Shown here in pieces: positions 1 through 9,256 of a stretch of DNA of 64,000 nucleotides. The stretch covers positions 310,001 to 374,000 of the forward strand of contig OX387606.1 in NCBI GenBank assembly GCA_947568835.1. The letters run 5' to 3'. Source of the DNA: Protonemura montana (lineage: Eukaryota; Arthropoda; Insecta; Plecoptera; Nemouridae). The number at the start of each line of letters is the position of its first letter. Position 1 is the first letter of the stretch. The translations under genes were made by a program, and so were the position numbers. The notes under the pieces were generated by a model. The model had not been told where the DNA came from, searched no databases, and saw only the letters and a program-made list of their open reading frames with translations.

Positions 1-1211
1 AGAGGTTCCGCTAAATATACAGCAGCATTTTTCAATATGTTAGGTGGAACCTCATCATAACCTGCTGTCCGTTTTTTTGTAATTTTTTCCATAATTTCGT
101 GGTATTCCTTTAGAGTCACAGGGTATAAGAAAAAGTTATTATTAGAAGCTATTGCGGTCTTCACCAATGGGATGGTGTTACTTGCGCTAGCGGCAGATAT
201 AATAAAGTGCTTATTAAACAAATTAGCCACTTTTCTTGGGGATGTTATTTCGACATCTTCATTTACAATTTTCAACTCCTTCTTCTCATTCATTTTTGAC
301 TTTTTAAATTTATTCCCATTATTTTTATCAATAATTGACCAAGCTGCCCTAGACTTGTTGCTAGAGTTTGTTATGATTTTACTATTATACTGTTTTATAG
401 TATTTTTAATTTCTAATGAGTACAATGCTTGAACTTTCGTATACATTAGTTTATCCATGAGACTGCCTGTAGCTCTTGACAATTGATACCGGGTTATTAC
501 CTCTTTACTTCTATTTAAAAGTTCAGGCGTGTACCACACTTTATTGTTAGACGACCTTACCCCTCTGTTCTTAGTTTGCCGGCAGGGAAACGCTGTGTCG
601 AAGCAGTGTTTAAACCTACGGCTGAATTGTTCAAATGCGTCGTTGACCTCTTTAGCTTTTAATGTTGATTCCCAATTGACCTCACTCAGTATAGATAAGA
701 ACATATCAACGTTGCTCGGTTTGAATGACCTTATGAGTACCTTTTTAGTTTCCTTGTTATTGTTTATAATTATAGGTTCATCTCTTTTTATATGTACCAG
801 TTGCCCAAGATGATCAGCAAGTCCAAGCTCTAAATTTTTAATAAACGAAACGTCTGCGCTATTTGTAACCACATTATCGATTACTGTTGATGAAGCGCCA
901 CTTTTAGTTTTCGTTATTCTAGTTGGTTCAATATTTAGTAAGTGGCAATTTGTTATAGCTACGGCATCTTTAAATGCATTTCCACCTGATACCTCGTTTA
1001 GATCAATGTTGAAATCACCAATTAACACAACTTCGCTATCCTTACAATTAACATATTCAAGCATTTCAATTATCCTGGTAAGAAATATATTTACATTAGA
1101 TTTGATGTCCCAAATTATTTCTGCCCTCCATTCCAAGCTCCATTGGAAGAAAAATGATTGTGGTAAGTTAATTTGAATTTTTCGTCCAAAATCTATGTTC
1201 GTACTATCTAT
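1..1211 (-). CDS. LINE (non-LTR retrotransposon) ORF2 fragment: endonuclease C-terminal part and start of reverse transcriptase; partial at both ends
   Basis: I translated the minus strand from 1211 down to base 1 and found one open frame without a stop, about 400 codons, leaving the window at base 1; a TAA at 1212-1214 closes it upstream. It contains the endonuclease motif GDFNIDL (about 1019-999), then STVIDNVVTN (about 885-856) and LADHLGQ (about 821-801), the TxxDxxxTN and DH motifs of the exonuclease-endonuclease-phosphatase fold. After a linker comes RTAGYDEVPPNILK (about 70-28), the entry to the reverse transcriptase domain. The endonuclease N-terminus is missing, so the copy is 5' truncated. 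The first translated residues (about 1200-1110) do not resemble the family and may be foreign. The family is of Jockey/CR1 type by these motifs; the exact clade is not resolved. Confidence 0.85.
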   Translation of the reverse strand, partial: MDSTNIDFGRKIQINLPQSFFFQWSLEWRAEIIWDIKSNVNIFLTRIIEMLEYVNCKDSEVVLIGDFNIDLNEVSGGNAFKDAVAITNCHLLNIEPTRITKTKSGASSTVIDNVVTNSADVSFIKNLELGLADHLGQLVHIKRDEPIIINNNKETKKVLIRSFKPSNVDMFLSILSEVNWESTLKAKEVNDAFEQFSRRFKHCFDTAFPCRQTKNRGVRSSNNKVWYTPELLNRSKEVITRYQLSRATGSLMDKLMYTKVQALYSLEIKNTIKQYNSKIITNSSNKSRAAWSIIDKNNGNKFKKSKMNEKKELKIVNEDVEITSPRKVANLFNKHFIISAASASNTIPLVKTAIASNNNFFLYPVTLKEYHEIMEKITKKRTAGYDEVPPNILKNAAVYLAEP

Positions 1212-1213
1212 TT

Positions 1214-1247
1214 AAATAATAATAATAATAATAATAATGTTTTTATT
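1214..1247 (-). repeat. (ATT)n microsatellite with AATAAA: probable 3' tail of a LINE
   Basis: On the minus strand the sequence reads AATAAA (1247-1242) and then about eight ATT units ending at 1214. A poly(A)-like signal followed by a short simple-repeat tail is how several LINE families end. It lies downstream of the reverse transcriptase remnant at 1373-1717 and directly against the truncated 5' edge of the LINE frame at 1-1211. I infer two LINE copies joined here. Confidence 0.55.
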
Positions 1248-1372
1248 TTCAAGAGAACATAGATGTTATATGACAGTCAGTAAAATTGTACAAGTTAAGA
1301 TAATTCCTCATAGAATTCATTTGTCGAGTAAAAACATTTCCTAATTAACAATCCTTTTAGTTGTTTTTTTAA

Positions 1373-1717
1373 TTAATAGAGATTTAAAGCTTTCATTTGT
1401 CTTGGTAACGCATTAAATAATTTACTTCCATTATAAATGGGGTCTATTTTGTAAATATTATGTTTTTGCGTACCCATTCTAAAATCGGTTTTGTGTCTAG
1501 TGTCATAATTATGGATCGATTCATTAGTACCTGCTAAATGGTTGTTTTCAATGACATAAAGAATTGTATGATAAATATACAAGCAGGGCACAGTCATTAA
1601 TTTAAAATTTATAAATAATTGTCTACACGAGTCCTTGTAGAAAACATCTGCACATGGGTCCATGCTAGCCCGAGCCATGTATCTCACAGCCCTCTTCGCA
1701 TATGTTTGTTAACATAT
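1373..1717 (-). pseudogene. LINE reverse transcriptase C-terminal remnant
   Basis: The minus strand is open from 1717 to the stop at 1373 and encodes the C-terminal tail typical of arthropod LINE ORF2 proteins. YAKRAVRYMARAS corresponds to the usual QKRAIR-type block, LMTVPCLYIYHTILYV to the L-x-VP-x-LYI helix, and HNYDTRHKTDFR followed by NGSKLFNALPRQMK to the YNTR and LYNxLP motifs. Upstream the frame is interrupted by a stop (1718-1720), and a neighbouring frame is open for a short way, so this copy is frameshifted or truncated. With the AATAAA/(ATT)n tail at 1214-1247 it forms a LINE 3' end. It is not the direct continuation of the fragment at 1-1211, which lies downstream of it on the same strand. 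Confidence 0.7.
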
Positions 1718-1740
1718 GCGATTTCTAAGACGCTAATTTT

Positions 1741-2529
1741 TTTAAAGTCTTTTAATGCAGTCTCATTGATTGATATTCCTCACGTAATATACAAGTATTC
1801 CAAAAAAACTGCTTGGTGGGCCCCTTTAACTGCTTTACCAACATTTTGTAACCTTTGCTAGTTGCTTTCTCAAGGTAAAATGTTTGATGGATTTGACAGC
1901 ATAAACAAAATATCAAGAAGAAATTATATTTTTGCCAAGGATTCCTAGAATCAAAATAGTTCTATAATTAATCCAGCTAAATGAGGCTTTTTGAATAAAA
2001 AATCCCAAAACCACAAACAATGGCATATCTAAATCCATTTACTTACCACCTCTGTTATTATTCTGTGATAGTACAACAAAAACAAATTTTTTTACTCTGT
2101 AAAATCAGTGATTCATTGAAAAAAAAGTATATCACAGATTTAAAAATTTTAGAAAACAGATGCTCTTATTTATTTGTTTTTGCTGTTGTTTGTCTGGCGA
2201 CAAAGCTTTTACACATTTACTTTTTTTTTTACAGATACAGTAAGACATCCTAATTGACAGAGGGTGCACTGCACTTCCTGGCCGGCTGTTACTCTCTTCT
2301 CTTCATGTTCATTAAGTACCTTGTTTGAATTTTGTGCTGATTTGAGCTGAGCTGTAGCTGTATCTTATTGATACGGCCGATATTTAAGCTTGACTACGTT
2401 CAACTACCGCGTAGGCACGTAGGTCAACTACCGTACTGACCATACTTCACATGCAAGAAACCATAAAATCATAAAAGATCTTCATCTGAGACGATTCAAC
2501 AAGTCAACAATAGGTACGTGTGCTAGTAA
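1741..2529. other. AT-rich intergenic DNA, nothing recognised
   Basis: There is no coding frame with recognisable motifs and no RNA gene. Short open frames are rich in Phe, Leu and Tyr, as expected by chance from AT-rich DNA. Confidence 0.5.
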
Positions 2530-2778
2530 AACGCCACTGTGTATTGTAAATGTTTCTCACGTGTAGTTCACATGCCGGGGGTTGGCTCCGTTGTTTGAGT
2601 GACATGTTCGCTTGTACCAGGACTGGAACCCTTGACGGAGTCATCAATGCTTGTGCTTGTTCAACGCCACTGTGTATTGTAAATGTTTCTCACATGTAGT
2701 TCACATGCCGGGGGTTGGCTCCGTTGTTTGAGTGACATGTTCGCTTGTACCAGGACTGGAACCCTGGACGGAGTCCTC
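2530..2778. repeat. Two direct copies of a ~115-bp block spaced 133 bp
   Basis: A block starting ACGCCACTGTGTATTG and ending near GGAACCC(T/G)GACGGAGTC occurs at about 2530-2645 and again at about 2663-2778 with only a few substitutions. The 18-bp spacer is unrelated. This is a recent local duplication with no coding potential that I can recognise. Confidence 0.85.
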
Positions 2779-4334
2779 GAAAATATGTCTGTTTTACGTC
2801 TCTCTTTATTTGGGTTGTGTTTTCATATCTAATTTACATGCTGAAGGACTTTACAGATTGGGATTTAAGTGTCATCTTGCGACATATATATTTTATTTTG
2901 GATTATTCTAATGACGAGTGCTAAAATCGCAGTCTCCTCTCACGCCTCCAATATTACCTCTGAATCTAGAGAATTATCTGAACTATTGAATAATAATAAA
3001 TCGCACTCCGTCCTGTGCTTCCTGTAGGCTGTGGGGGTTGTTACACATTTGCCGTTTTTCGTAATTTAGCATTGGTCTTATGGAGAGCAAATTCGTCCAT
3101 GCCTCCCTATATACTGCGCTACAAGACGTAGTCACGTCAACATGAGTAATATAAATTATATTTCCAACGTGGTCTAATTTTGTATAAAATATTTTGTTCT
3201 GTTATTTTCTTGGACTCTATGCAGGGAATTACAGAAAATAATTTAAATGAGTCGTTACATTAAAGAATGTATTTAATTTAATTATTGATTACTTACAAAA
3301 ATATCAGGCTGCCCATTATTTTATGTCAAATTTTTAAGTCTACAATGAGGTTGAAAACAAAGTTAGTGTTTAAATGCATTTAACTTTGCTATTTTTATTT
3401 ATTTTAAAATTCATTTAGTAAACTGTAATAGGTACGCTGCAATGTGCGGTTTTATAGATATTTTTTTGACAATTCATTTTTTAATCTCTCTATTGCTTGT
3501 TTGTTGCAAGTGCGTAACTGCTTCTGAGCAACTGCTTCAAGTGCTTCTGAGCTCATTTATGTTTAAGTACAGAATAATTACCTGTTGCCACTTTCTACGG
3601 AAGTTGAGGACTGTTGCCATAAAATATTAACCACGAGAAGTAGAATTACCAACAATGACAGTCAAACACAAACCCTGCTTTGTGAAAATCTAAATCTCGT
3701 TTAAAATATCAGCACATGTAAACAACGTCGTTTCATGTTTTGATAACAAGTTAACATCATATGGATTTTGTTGGTATTTTAAACACTGAACTTCCAGGAG
3801 TGACAACACATGAGTACAACCACCCGATGTAGTGGTCGGATCACAACACTTCAGGGATGAAGGGACGATACTGTTCCTGTTTAACTTGCAAGATGCTAAA
3901 TTTTACCCTCGCTACCGAAAGAGATAAACTTTAAATTGATGCTAATTGATTAAAAGGCAATGTTTAAAGACGCACTGTTTTGGTATTAAGTCCTCTGTCG
4001 CTGGTTTGATAGTGTGTGTAAATGGGAAGGTTATGATGAAGATAATGATTCTACTTAACTTGAAAGAGAATTGGGGAAAACCAGATGCTGGCACGTAGCC
4101 TTTTCCTGTCAAAAAGTGCCAAGGTTACCACCGGCTTAAAGTTCCTTCTGAAGGGCGGTACAAAATGAACAACAGGATTCCTCCACAAATCCTTGCTGTA
4201 GAAAGGTTCATAAGAATTGCGAGTGAAGTTGCTGTACTTACCATCCCTAAAACTTCTCCTTCGAACAGAACTGGTCATGTGCATCATGGTCACCCATCTA
4301 ATACCTGACCCAGCGCAGTGTTGCTTAACTTCGG
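2779..4334. other. AT-rich intergenic DNA, no gene recognised
   Basis: I see no protein motif or RNA gene. An 80-codon minus-strand open frame at 4051-4293 has a fairly protein-like composition. It contains GATG followed by GTAAGTAC, a good splice-donor match, but it matches no family I know. I do not call it a gene. Confidence 0.4.
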
Positions 4335-5060
4335 TGATCTGGCTAGAATCAGGGTTACGAATCGCCGCTCTAGGTCGGGGTTACTGCTTGGTGCTATGGT
4401 GGTGCTAGTTAGCACGGTGCTACTGACAGTAATATCAGGGTTACGAATCACAGATCTAAGCCAGGGTTACTGCTTGGTGCTATGGTGGTGCTAGTTAGCA
4501 CGGTGCTACTGACAGTAATATCAGGGTTACGAATCACTGATCTAAGCCAGGGTTACTGCTTGGTGCTATGGTGGTGCTAGTTAGCACGGTGCTACTGACA
4601 GTAATATCAGGGTTACGAATCACCGCTCTAGGTCAGGGTTACTGATTGGTGCTATGGTGTTGCTTGTTAGCAGGGTCCTACTGACAGTAATACCAGGGTT
4701 ACGAATCACCGCTCTAGGTCGGGATTACTGCTTGGTGCTATGGTGGTGATAGTTAGCACGGTGCTACTGACAGAAATACCAAGGTTACGAATCACTGCTC
4801 TAGGTCGGGGTCACTGATTGGTGCTATGGTGGTGCTAGTTAGCACAGTGCTACTGACAGAAATACCAGGGTTACGAATCACCGCTCTAGGTCAGGGTTAC
4901 TGCTTGGTGCTATGGTGGTGCTAGTAAGCACGATGCTACTGACAGTAATACCAGGGTTACGAATCACCACTCTAGCTCGGGGTTACTGCTTGGTGCTATG
5001 GTGGTGCTAGTAAGAACGGGGTTACTGACATTAATACCAAGGTTAAGAATCATCGGTTTT
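4335..5060. repeat. 86-bp tandem repeat, about 8 copies
   Basis: The phrase TTACTGCTTGGTGCTATGG recurs at 4381, 4467 and 4553, an exact 86-bp period, and continues with growing divergence to about 5060. Each monomer contains the perfect inverted repeat GTGCTA-GT-TAGCAC. The first copies differ mainly at one short variable stretch (CCGCTCTAGGTC versus CAGATCTAAGCC). A detached partial copy lies near 5700-5747, so the unit is also dispersed. Confidence 0.9.
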
Positions 5061-5194
5061 ACTGCTTGATTCTAGTTGGCAGTGTTAAATACCAAATACC
5101 AGTCAGGTCTCAAAACCGAATGCAATGGTGTGCGAAATCTTATTTAAATTACAAACGCTTGCAATGCGCGGGGTACTTTATTATTAGAAGCACT

Positions 5195-5354
5195 ATTAAC
5201 CTCTCAAAAATTGATGTCCAAACGGGGACTTGAACCCCGATATTCACCTGTCGCGGGTGTTGCTCTAACTAATTGAGCTACTTGGACATGTCATTTTTGA
5301 GAGGATTTTCATTTATTTGATGAGAATGACGGCATTAATTTTTGAGAGGTTATT
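5195..5354. mobile_element. 160-bp inverted-repeat (MITE-like) unit enclosing a tRNA-like sequence
   Basis: The 22-base ends are inverted repeats. The left arm at 5195-5216 (core AACCTCTCAAAAATT) matches the reverse complement of the right arm at 5333-5354 at 20 of 22 positions. A third copy of the CCTCTCAAAAAT motif, in right-arm orientation, lies at about 5292-5304, just outside the tRNA-like core. There is no transposase. It is either a small DNA-transposon derivative that captured a tRNA or a palindromic duplication around a tRNA gene. No clear target-site duplication is visible. Confidence 0.5.
5216..5287 (-). tRNA. tRNA-like sequence, probably a pseudogene (nominal anticodon CGA, but position 33 is not U)
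   Basis: The minus strand folds as a 72-base cloverleaf. The acceptor is GTCCAAG paired with TTTGGAC, the D arm GCTC-(9)-GAGC, the anticodon arm CACC/GGTG with loop CGCGACA, and the T arm CGGGG-TTCAAGT-CCCCG. The internal promoter boxes are good: TAGCTCAATTAGTTAGAGC (A box) and GGTTCAAGTCC (B box). Two things argue against a working tRNA: an A-A mismatch closes the anticodon stem, and position 33, nearly always U, is G. The nominal anticodon CGA would be Ser. It may be a tRNA-derived repeat rather than a gene. Confidence 0.55.
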
Positions 5355-6215
5355 TGTGTTCCTAAATACGAATGCAATGGTGTTCTTAAAATTGTCGAAC
5401 TAGCATTAGATCAATTTTTGAGTCTTAGATTAGTATTAGTATTGGTACTGTGATATTAGCGATTTTTGGACCATTTTATCGCAAATCGGCTGAGATATTT
5501 CAGGAGTGTTTCGTAAAATATCGCACCGCTCTTAGCCTCATGGCCTGACACCCACGTGATACAGTCCCGTTTTTCCGCGGTAGAAAATTTGTGGAAAGGC
5601 AAAATGTACACCGCGTCCCGTTTTACTTCCCCGTATACGTTTAATACTGCCCTCTATGCAAGTAATGAACTAATTATTTCAAGGCATACTTACCTTAACA
5701 TGGTGCTACTGACAGTAACACCATGGTTACGAAATGACTGCTACGGATTTGATACCGATTTATTTTTCAACGAGTCTATCATTAAAAACTCGTACCAATC
5801 ATGAATTGTTCCATCGAGTGGTTGTCTTCCTTTTGTATGAGTAAGAACGATATAATACAGGCTTTACTATTTCACGATCATTTTTTTGCAGGTCAGTCAA
5901 CAGTCGTCATTAAAAAGCCCCCCACTTTTTGTTCTGTTGGTGGTAACGAGGATCGCGTTGTAAATGGCAGCGTCGGGCTTTGCGACGGCGATCAAAGACT
6001 GAGTGCGGTCCCTCGCACGCGACGGTTTAGATCTGGTTGAACGAGTCGTCGAGGTGTGTGAATACTCTTTTCAAGATTTCAGCGTCGGTTCGCGGGGTAC
6101 GTCGCAAAAGTGCTGTGAATGGAAGAACGGAAGAATGCAGAGGTCCCCATCATTGTTGCTCCTTTTGTTTAGAATATAATTATTCTTTTCATAAAAAAGC
6201 CTAACTCAAACGGTA
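5355..6215. other. Left flank of the Helitron array; possible degraded exon at 5964-6174
   Basis: Most of this is unremarkable AT-rich sequence with a stray partial copy of the 86-bp repeat (about 5700-5747). A locally GC-richer stretch gives a plus-strand frame from ATG 5964 (MAASGFATAIKD, then TGA at 6000-6002, then VRSLARDGLDLVERVVEV and on to a stop near 6172). A pyrimidine-rich tract ending in TTTGCAG precedes it at about 5880-5891. It might be a broken exon; I do not recognise the protein. The flank ends in A at 6215, immediately before the first Helitron base. Confidence 0.35.
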
Positions 6216-6222
6216 TTAACCT

Positions 6223-6251
6223 TATATAAAAGCCTTAAATTGTGATGTTCA
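6223..6251 (+). promoter_or_regulatory. TATA box (6223-6230) and putative initiator (A at 6251), unit 1
   Basis: TATATAAA starts 7 bases inside the element terminus, and TTCAAC lies 28 bases downstream, the usual TATA-to-start spacing of an RNA polymerase II core promoter. The pair is kept in all ten units. Start-site use is inferred. Confidence 0.6.
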
Positions 6252-7550
6252 ACTTTTTAGTTTGTGGGTATATGGCTGGGTGGGTGGCTGGCTGGGATGT
6301 AACCGGCTGCTCTACTGGTAATGGAAATTGCGAAATGCGACTGAAAACGTATGGAAATGGGCTAGAATTTTTCAGAATTAACTTTTACATTGGCAGGCGA
6401 CATTTTCACAGTGATTTAAAATCGTTTTCATGGTGAAAAGTTGCTAAATATGACGGCAAGATATATCAGAGCCAGGCGATGCAGCTCGATTTTTATAACT
6501 CTTTTAATACTCAAGTTTTTCTAATCTCGGGCTTTTCGGTTATTTCACATGCATTCGTATTAAAGTTGTTGATGTAATTGAGCGAAAACACATTCAATTG
6601 CGATCGTTTTACGTGAAAAAGAATTAATTTTGCTAATAAACTGACATCTTTGATCAATTGTTTGCTTTTTTGACACCACGGCAAGGTGTACGAAATCGTG
6701 AATGTGTCTTTTCGGCAGTGGATCATCAGGCCAAATTAAATGTCAAAATGGGTTGAAATGTCAAACTATGTACTAAAACCCATTTGTTTCTGGCGAAAAT
6801 CGTTCAAAAACGACAGGAAATGGTTATAATTTGTACATGATTTTGAAGCATTATATGAAACGCGACATTTTTAAGGTGAGTTGATGGCATACGGCGATTT
6901 GACAGGATTCCAAATGCAACTTCATATGAAACAGGTAGGTAAGGAAATAGTTTGACTCTTTACAGGCGTAAAAATTGTATTTTTATTGCACATTTTGTGT
7001 TCAATTGAATTTATTTAGTTTAATTGTGTTTCATAAAGGTATAAATATCTTGCCGATTTAAGCCGAAATTGTTCAAATACGACGCATACTATTCAACCCC
7101 AGCCTAGACAAGATTCCACCACCAATTTCAAACGGAAATGATATTTCCGACTTTTATGCAAATCACCTGTGGGTTAACTTTCCATTGCTAGCAACCTAAG
7201 CATAGAATATGGATTTCTTAACAACCAAACTATACTAAACATGTTTTTTAGAGATTATTCCGACAAATCTTGATTTTGAGTGACAGATCGCAAAAACAGG
7301 TGAAAATTCTTTTGCATCGACGTAAGAAGCCGTGAAAAAAATTATAATTTTCAAGACTGCCGTGAATTAGCAACAGGTTTTCAAACGCAAAGTGTTTAGT
7401 GAGAAAATTTTTAATTAAATTTGTGTTTTTTTTACCGCGCAAATACGTAATTGGTACCTATATCAAGGTACCTATTAATTGTTTTGAATGCGAAAAACAA
7501 TGCATTCACAATTTCTTTGGCAATTTTAAAGGCTGTCCTGAACATTTGGC

Positions 7551-8455
7551 ATAGCATAGCACAGCAAAGCATAGCATAGCATAGCAAAGCATAGCATAGC
7601 ATAGCATAGCAAAGCATAGCATAGCATAGCATAGCTTATCAAAGCATAGCATAGCAAAGCAAAGCATATCATAGCAAAGCATAGCATAGCAAAGCAAAGC
7701 AAAGCAAAGCATAGCATAGCATAGCATAGCATACCAAAGCATTGCATAGCATAGCAAAGCATAGCATAGCATAGCATAGCAAAGCATAGCATAGCAAAGC
7801 AAAGCATAGCATAGCATAGCATAGCATAGCATAGCAAAGCATTGCATAGCATAGCAAAGCATAGCATAGCATAGCATAGCAAAGCATAGCATAGCATAGC
7901 AAAGCATAGCATAGCATAGCATAGCAAAGCATAGCATAGCATAGCATAGCAAAGCATAGCAAAGCATAGCATAGCAAAGCATAGCAAAGCATAGCATAGC
8001 ATAGCATAGCAAAGCATAGCAAAGCAAAGCAAAGCATAGCATAGCATAGCATAGCATAGCATAGCATAGCATAGCAAAGCATTGCATAGCATAGCAAAGC
8101 ATAGCATAGCAAAGCATAGCATAGCATAGCATAGCATAGCATAGCATAGCATAGCAAAGCATATCATAGCAAAGCATAGCATAGCAAAGCATAGCAAAGC
8201 ATAGCAAAGCAAAGCATAGAATAGCATAGCATAGCTTATCAAAGCATAGCATAGCAAAGCAAAGCACATCATAGCAAAGCATAGCATAGCAAAGCAAAGC
8301 AAAGCATAGCAAAGCATAGCATAGCATAGCATAGCATAGCAAAGCATAGCATAGCATAGCAAAGCATAGCAAAGCAAAGCAAAGCATAGCATAGCAAAGC
8401 ATAGCATAACATAACATAGCATAGCATAGCATAGCATAGAATAACAAAGCATAGC
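7551..8455. repeat. Pentamer array ATAGC/AAAGC, 181 units (unit 1)
   Basis: The 905 bp are built almost only from two pentamers differing at one base, ATAGC and AAAGC, with rare variants (TTATC, ATTGC, ATAAC, ATAGA). The register never shifts: every insertion or deletion has been a whole pentamer. The minus strand has no stop in any frame and would read as repeats of A-M-L-C-Y. This is a property of the repeat, not evidence of a gene. In the transcript model it lies in intron 1. Confidence 0.97.
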
Positions 8456-8548
8456 AATCTGACTTTAATGCAAATCACCTGTGGGTTTAATTTCTATTGC
8501 TAGCAACCTAAGCATGGAATACGGATTTTACAGGTTTTATATCTAGAG

Positions 8549-8944
8549 CTCTATTCAGGTTATTTGAGATCAGCTGGCTGGATCCTATGCTCTATCCAGG
8601 TTATTTGAGATCAGCTGGCTGGATCCTATGTTCTATCCAGGTTATTTGAGATCAGCTGGCTGGATCCTATGCTCTATCCAGGTTATTTGAGATCAGCTGG
8701 CTGGATCCTATGCTCTATCCAGGTTATTTGAGATCAGCTGACTGGATCCTATGCTCTATCCAGGTTATTTGAGATCAGCTGACTGGATCCTATGCTCTAT
8801 CCAGGTTATTTGAGATCAGCTGGCTGGATCCTATGGTCTATCCAGGTTATTTGAGATTAGCTGGCTGGATCCTATGCTCTATCCAGGTTATTTGAGATCA
8901 GCTGGCTGGATCCTATGCTCTATCCAGGTTATTTGAGATCAGCT
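8549..8944. repeat. 41-bp minisatellite, about 10 copies (unit 1)
   Basis: The monomer runs from ATCCAGGTTATTTGAGATC through AGCTGGCTGGATCCTATGCTCT. Each monomer contains the inverted repeat ATCCAG ... CTGGAT (19-base loop), plus CAGCTG and GGATCC palindromes. Copies differ by single substitutions. Confidence 0.95.
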
Positions 8945-9019
8945 GTTAGTATCTTTACATCTATTGGGCAATGGGCTTTAATAATGCCTTCTGAATGTAC
9001 ATTAAAAGATATATTTTAA

Positions 9020-9125
9020 AAAGAAATATATCCCAGGTCTGAGGACCTAGGTAATGGACTAGGGCCATATTTGAGTAATGATCTGGCCATCGGGCATGCC
9101 CGCAGAGCATAGGGTAGCTACTGGT
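9020..9125 (+). other. Tail-like block in the unit 1 leader with a 12-base palindrome
   Basis: The stretch CCCAGGTCTGAGGACCTAGG ... GGGCCATATTTGAGTAATGATC resembles the 3' tail of the same element at about 17738-17835. It holds the perfect palindrome CGGGCATGCCCG (9091-9102) and then GCATAGGGTA. It looks like a relic of an older 3' end inside the leader. Unit 3 has the same block near 24501-24590. Confidence 0.5.
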
Positions 9126-9256
9126 GAAGAGGCAAAATGCTTATTTAAATCGAAAAGGCCAAAAACTATATTTTCTTATTCATTTTCTTAGTTCTTTGGG
9201 TGGTGGTCCCATAAAAGGCTTTAAAAAGGCACAGGTGCATATTTTGTGTTCAATTG

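Noticed and set aside
4051..4293. 80-codon minus-strand frame as a gene
   Set aside because: Protein-like composition, but no recognisable family, no conserved neighbour and a splice-donor match inside it. Evidence is insufficient.
6242..6436. Small frame starting at ATG 6242 just after the promoter
   Set aside because: The GTGGCTGG stretch inside it varies in length by bases not divisible by three between units, so the frame is not kept.
7506..8478. Long minus-strand open frames of repeated M-L-C-Y-A (up to 313 codons), also at 21497-23248
   Set aside because: They arise because the reverse complement of ATAGC/AAAGC has no stop codon in any frame. Several frames are open at once and no conserved non-repeat part exists.
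8549..8944. CRISPR-like array
   Set aside because: The 41-bp units follow directly on each other without unique spacers, and the DNA is eukaryotic.
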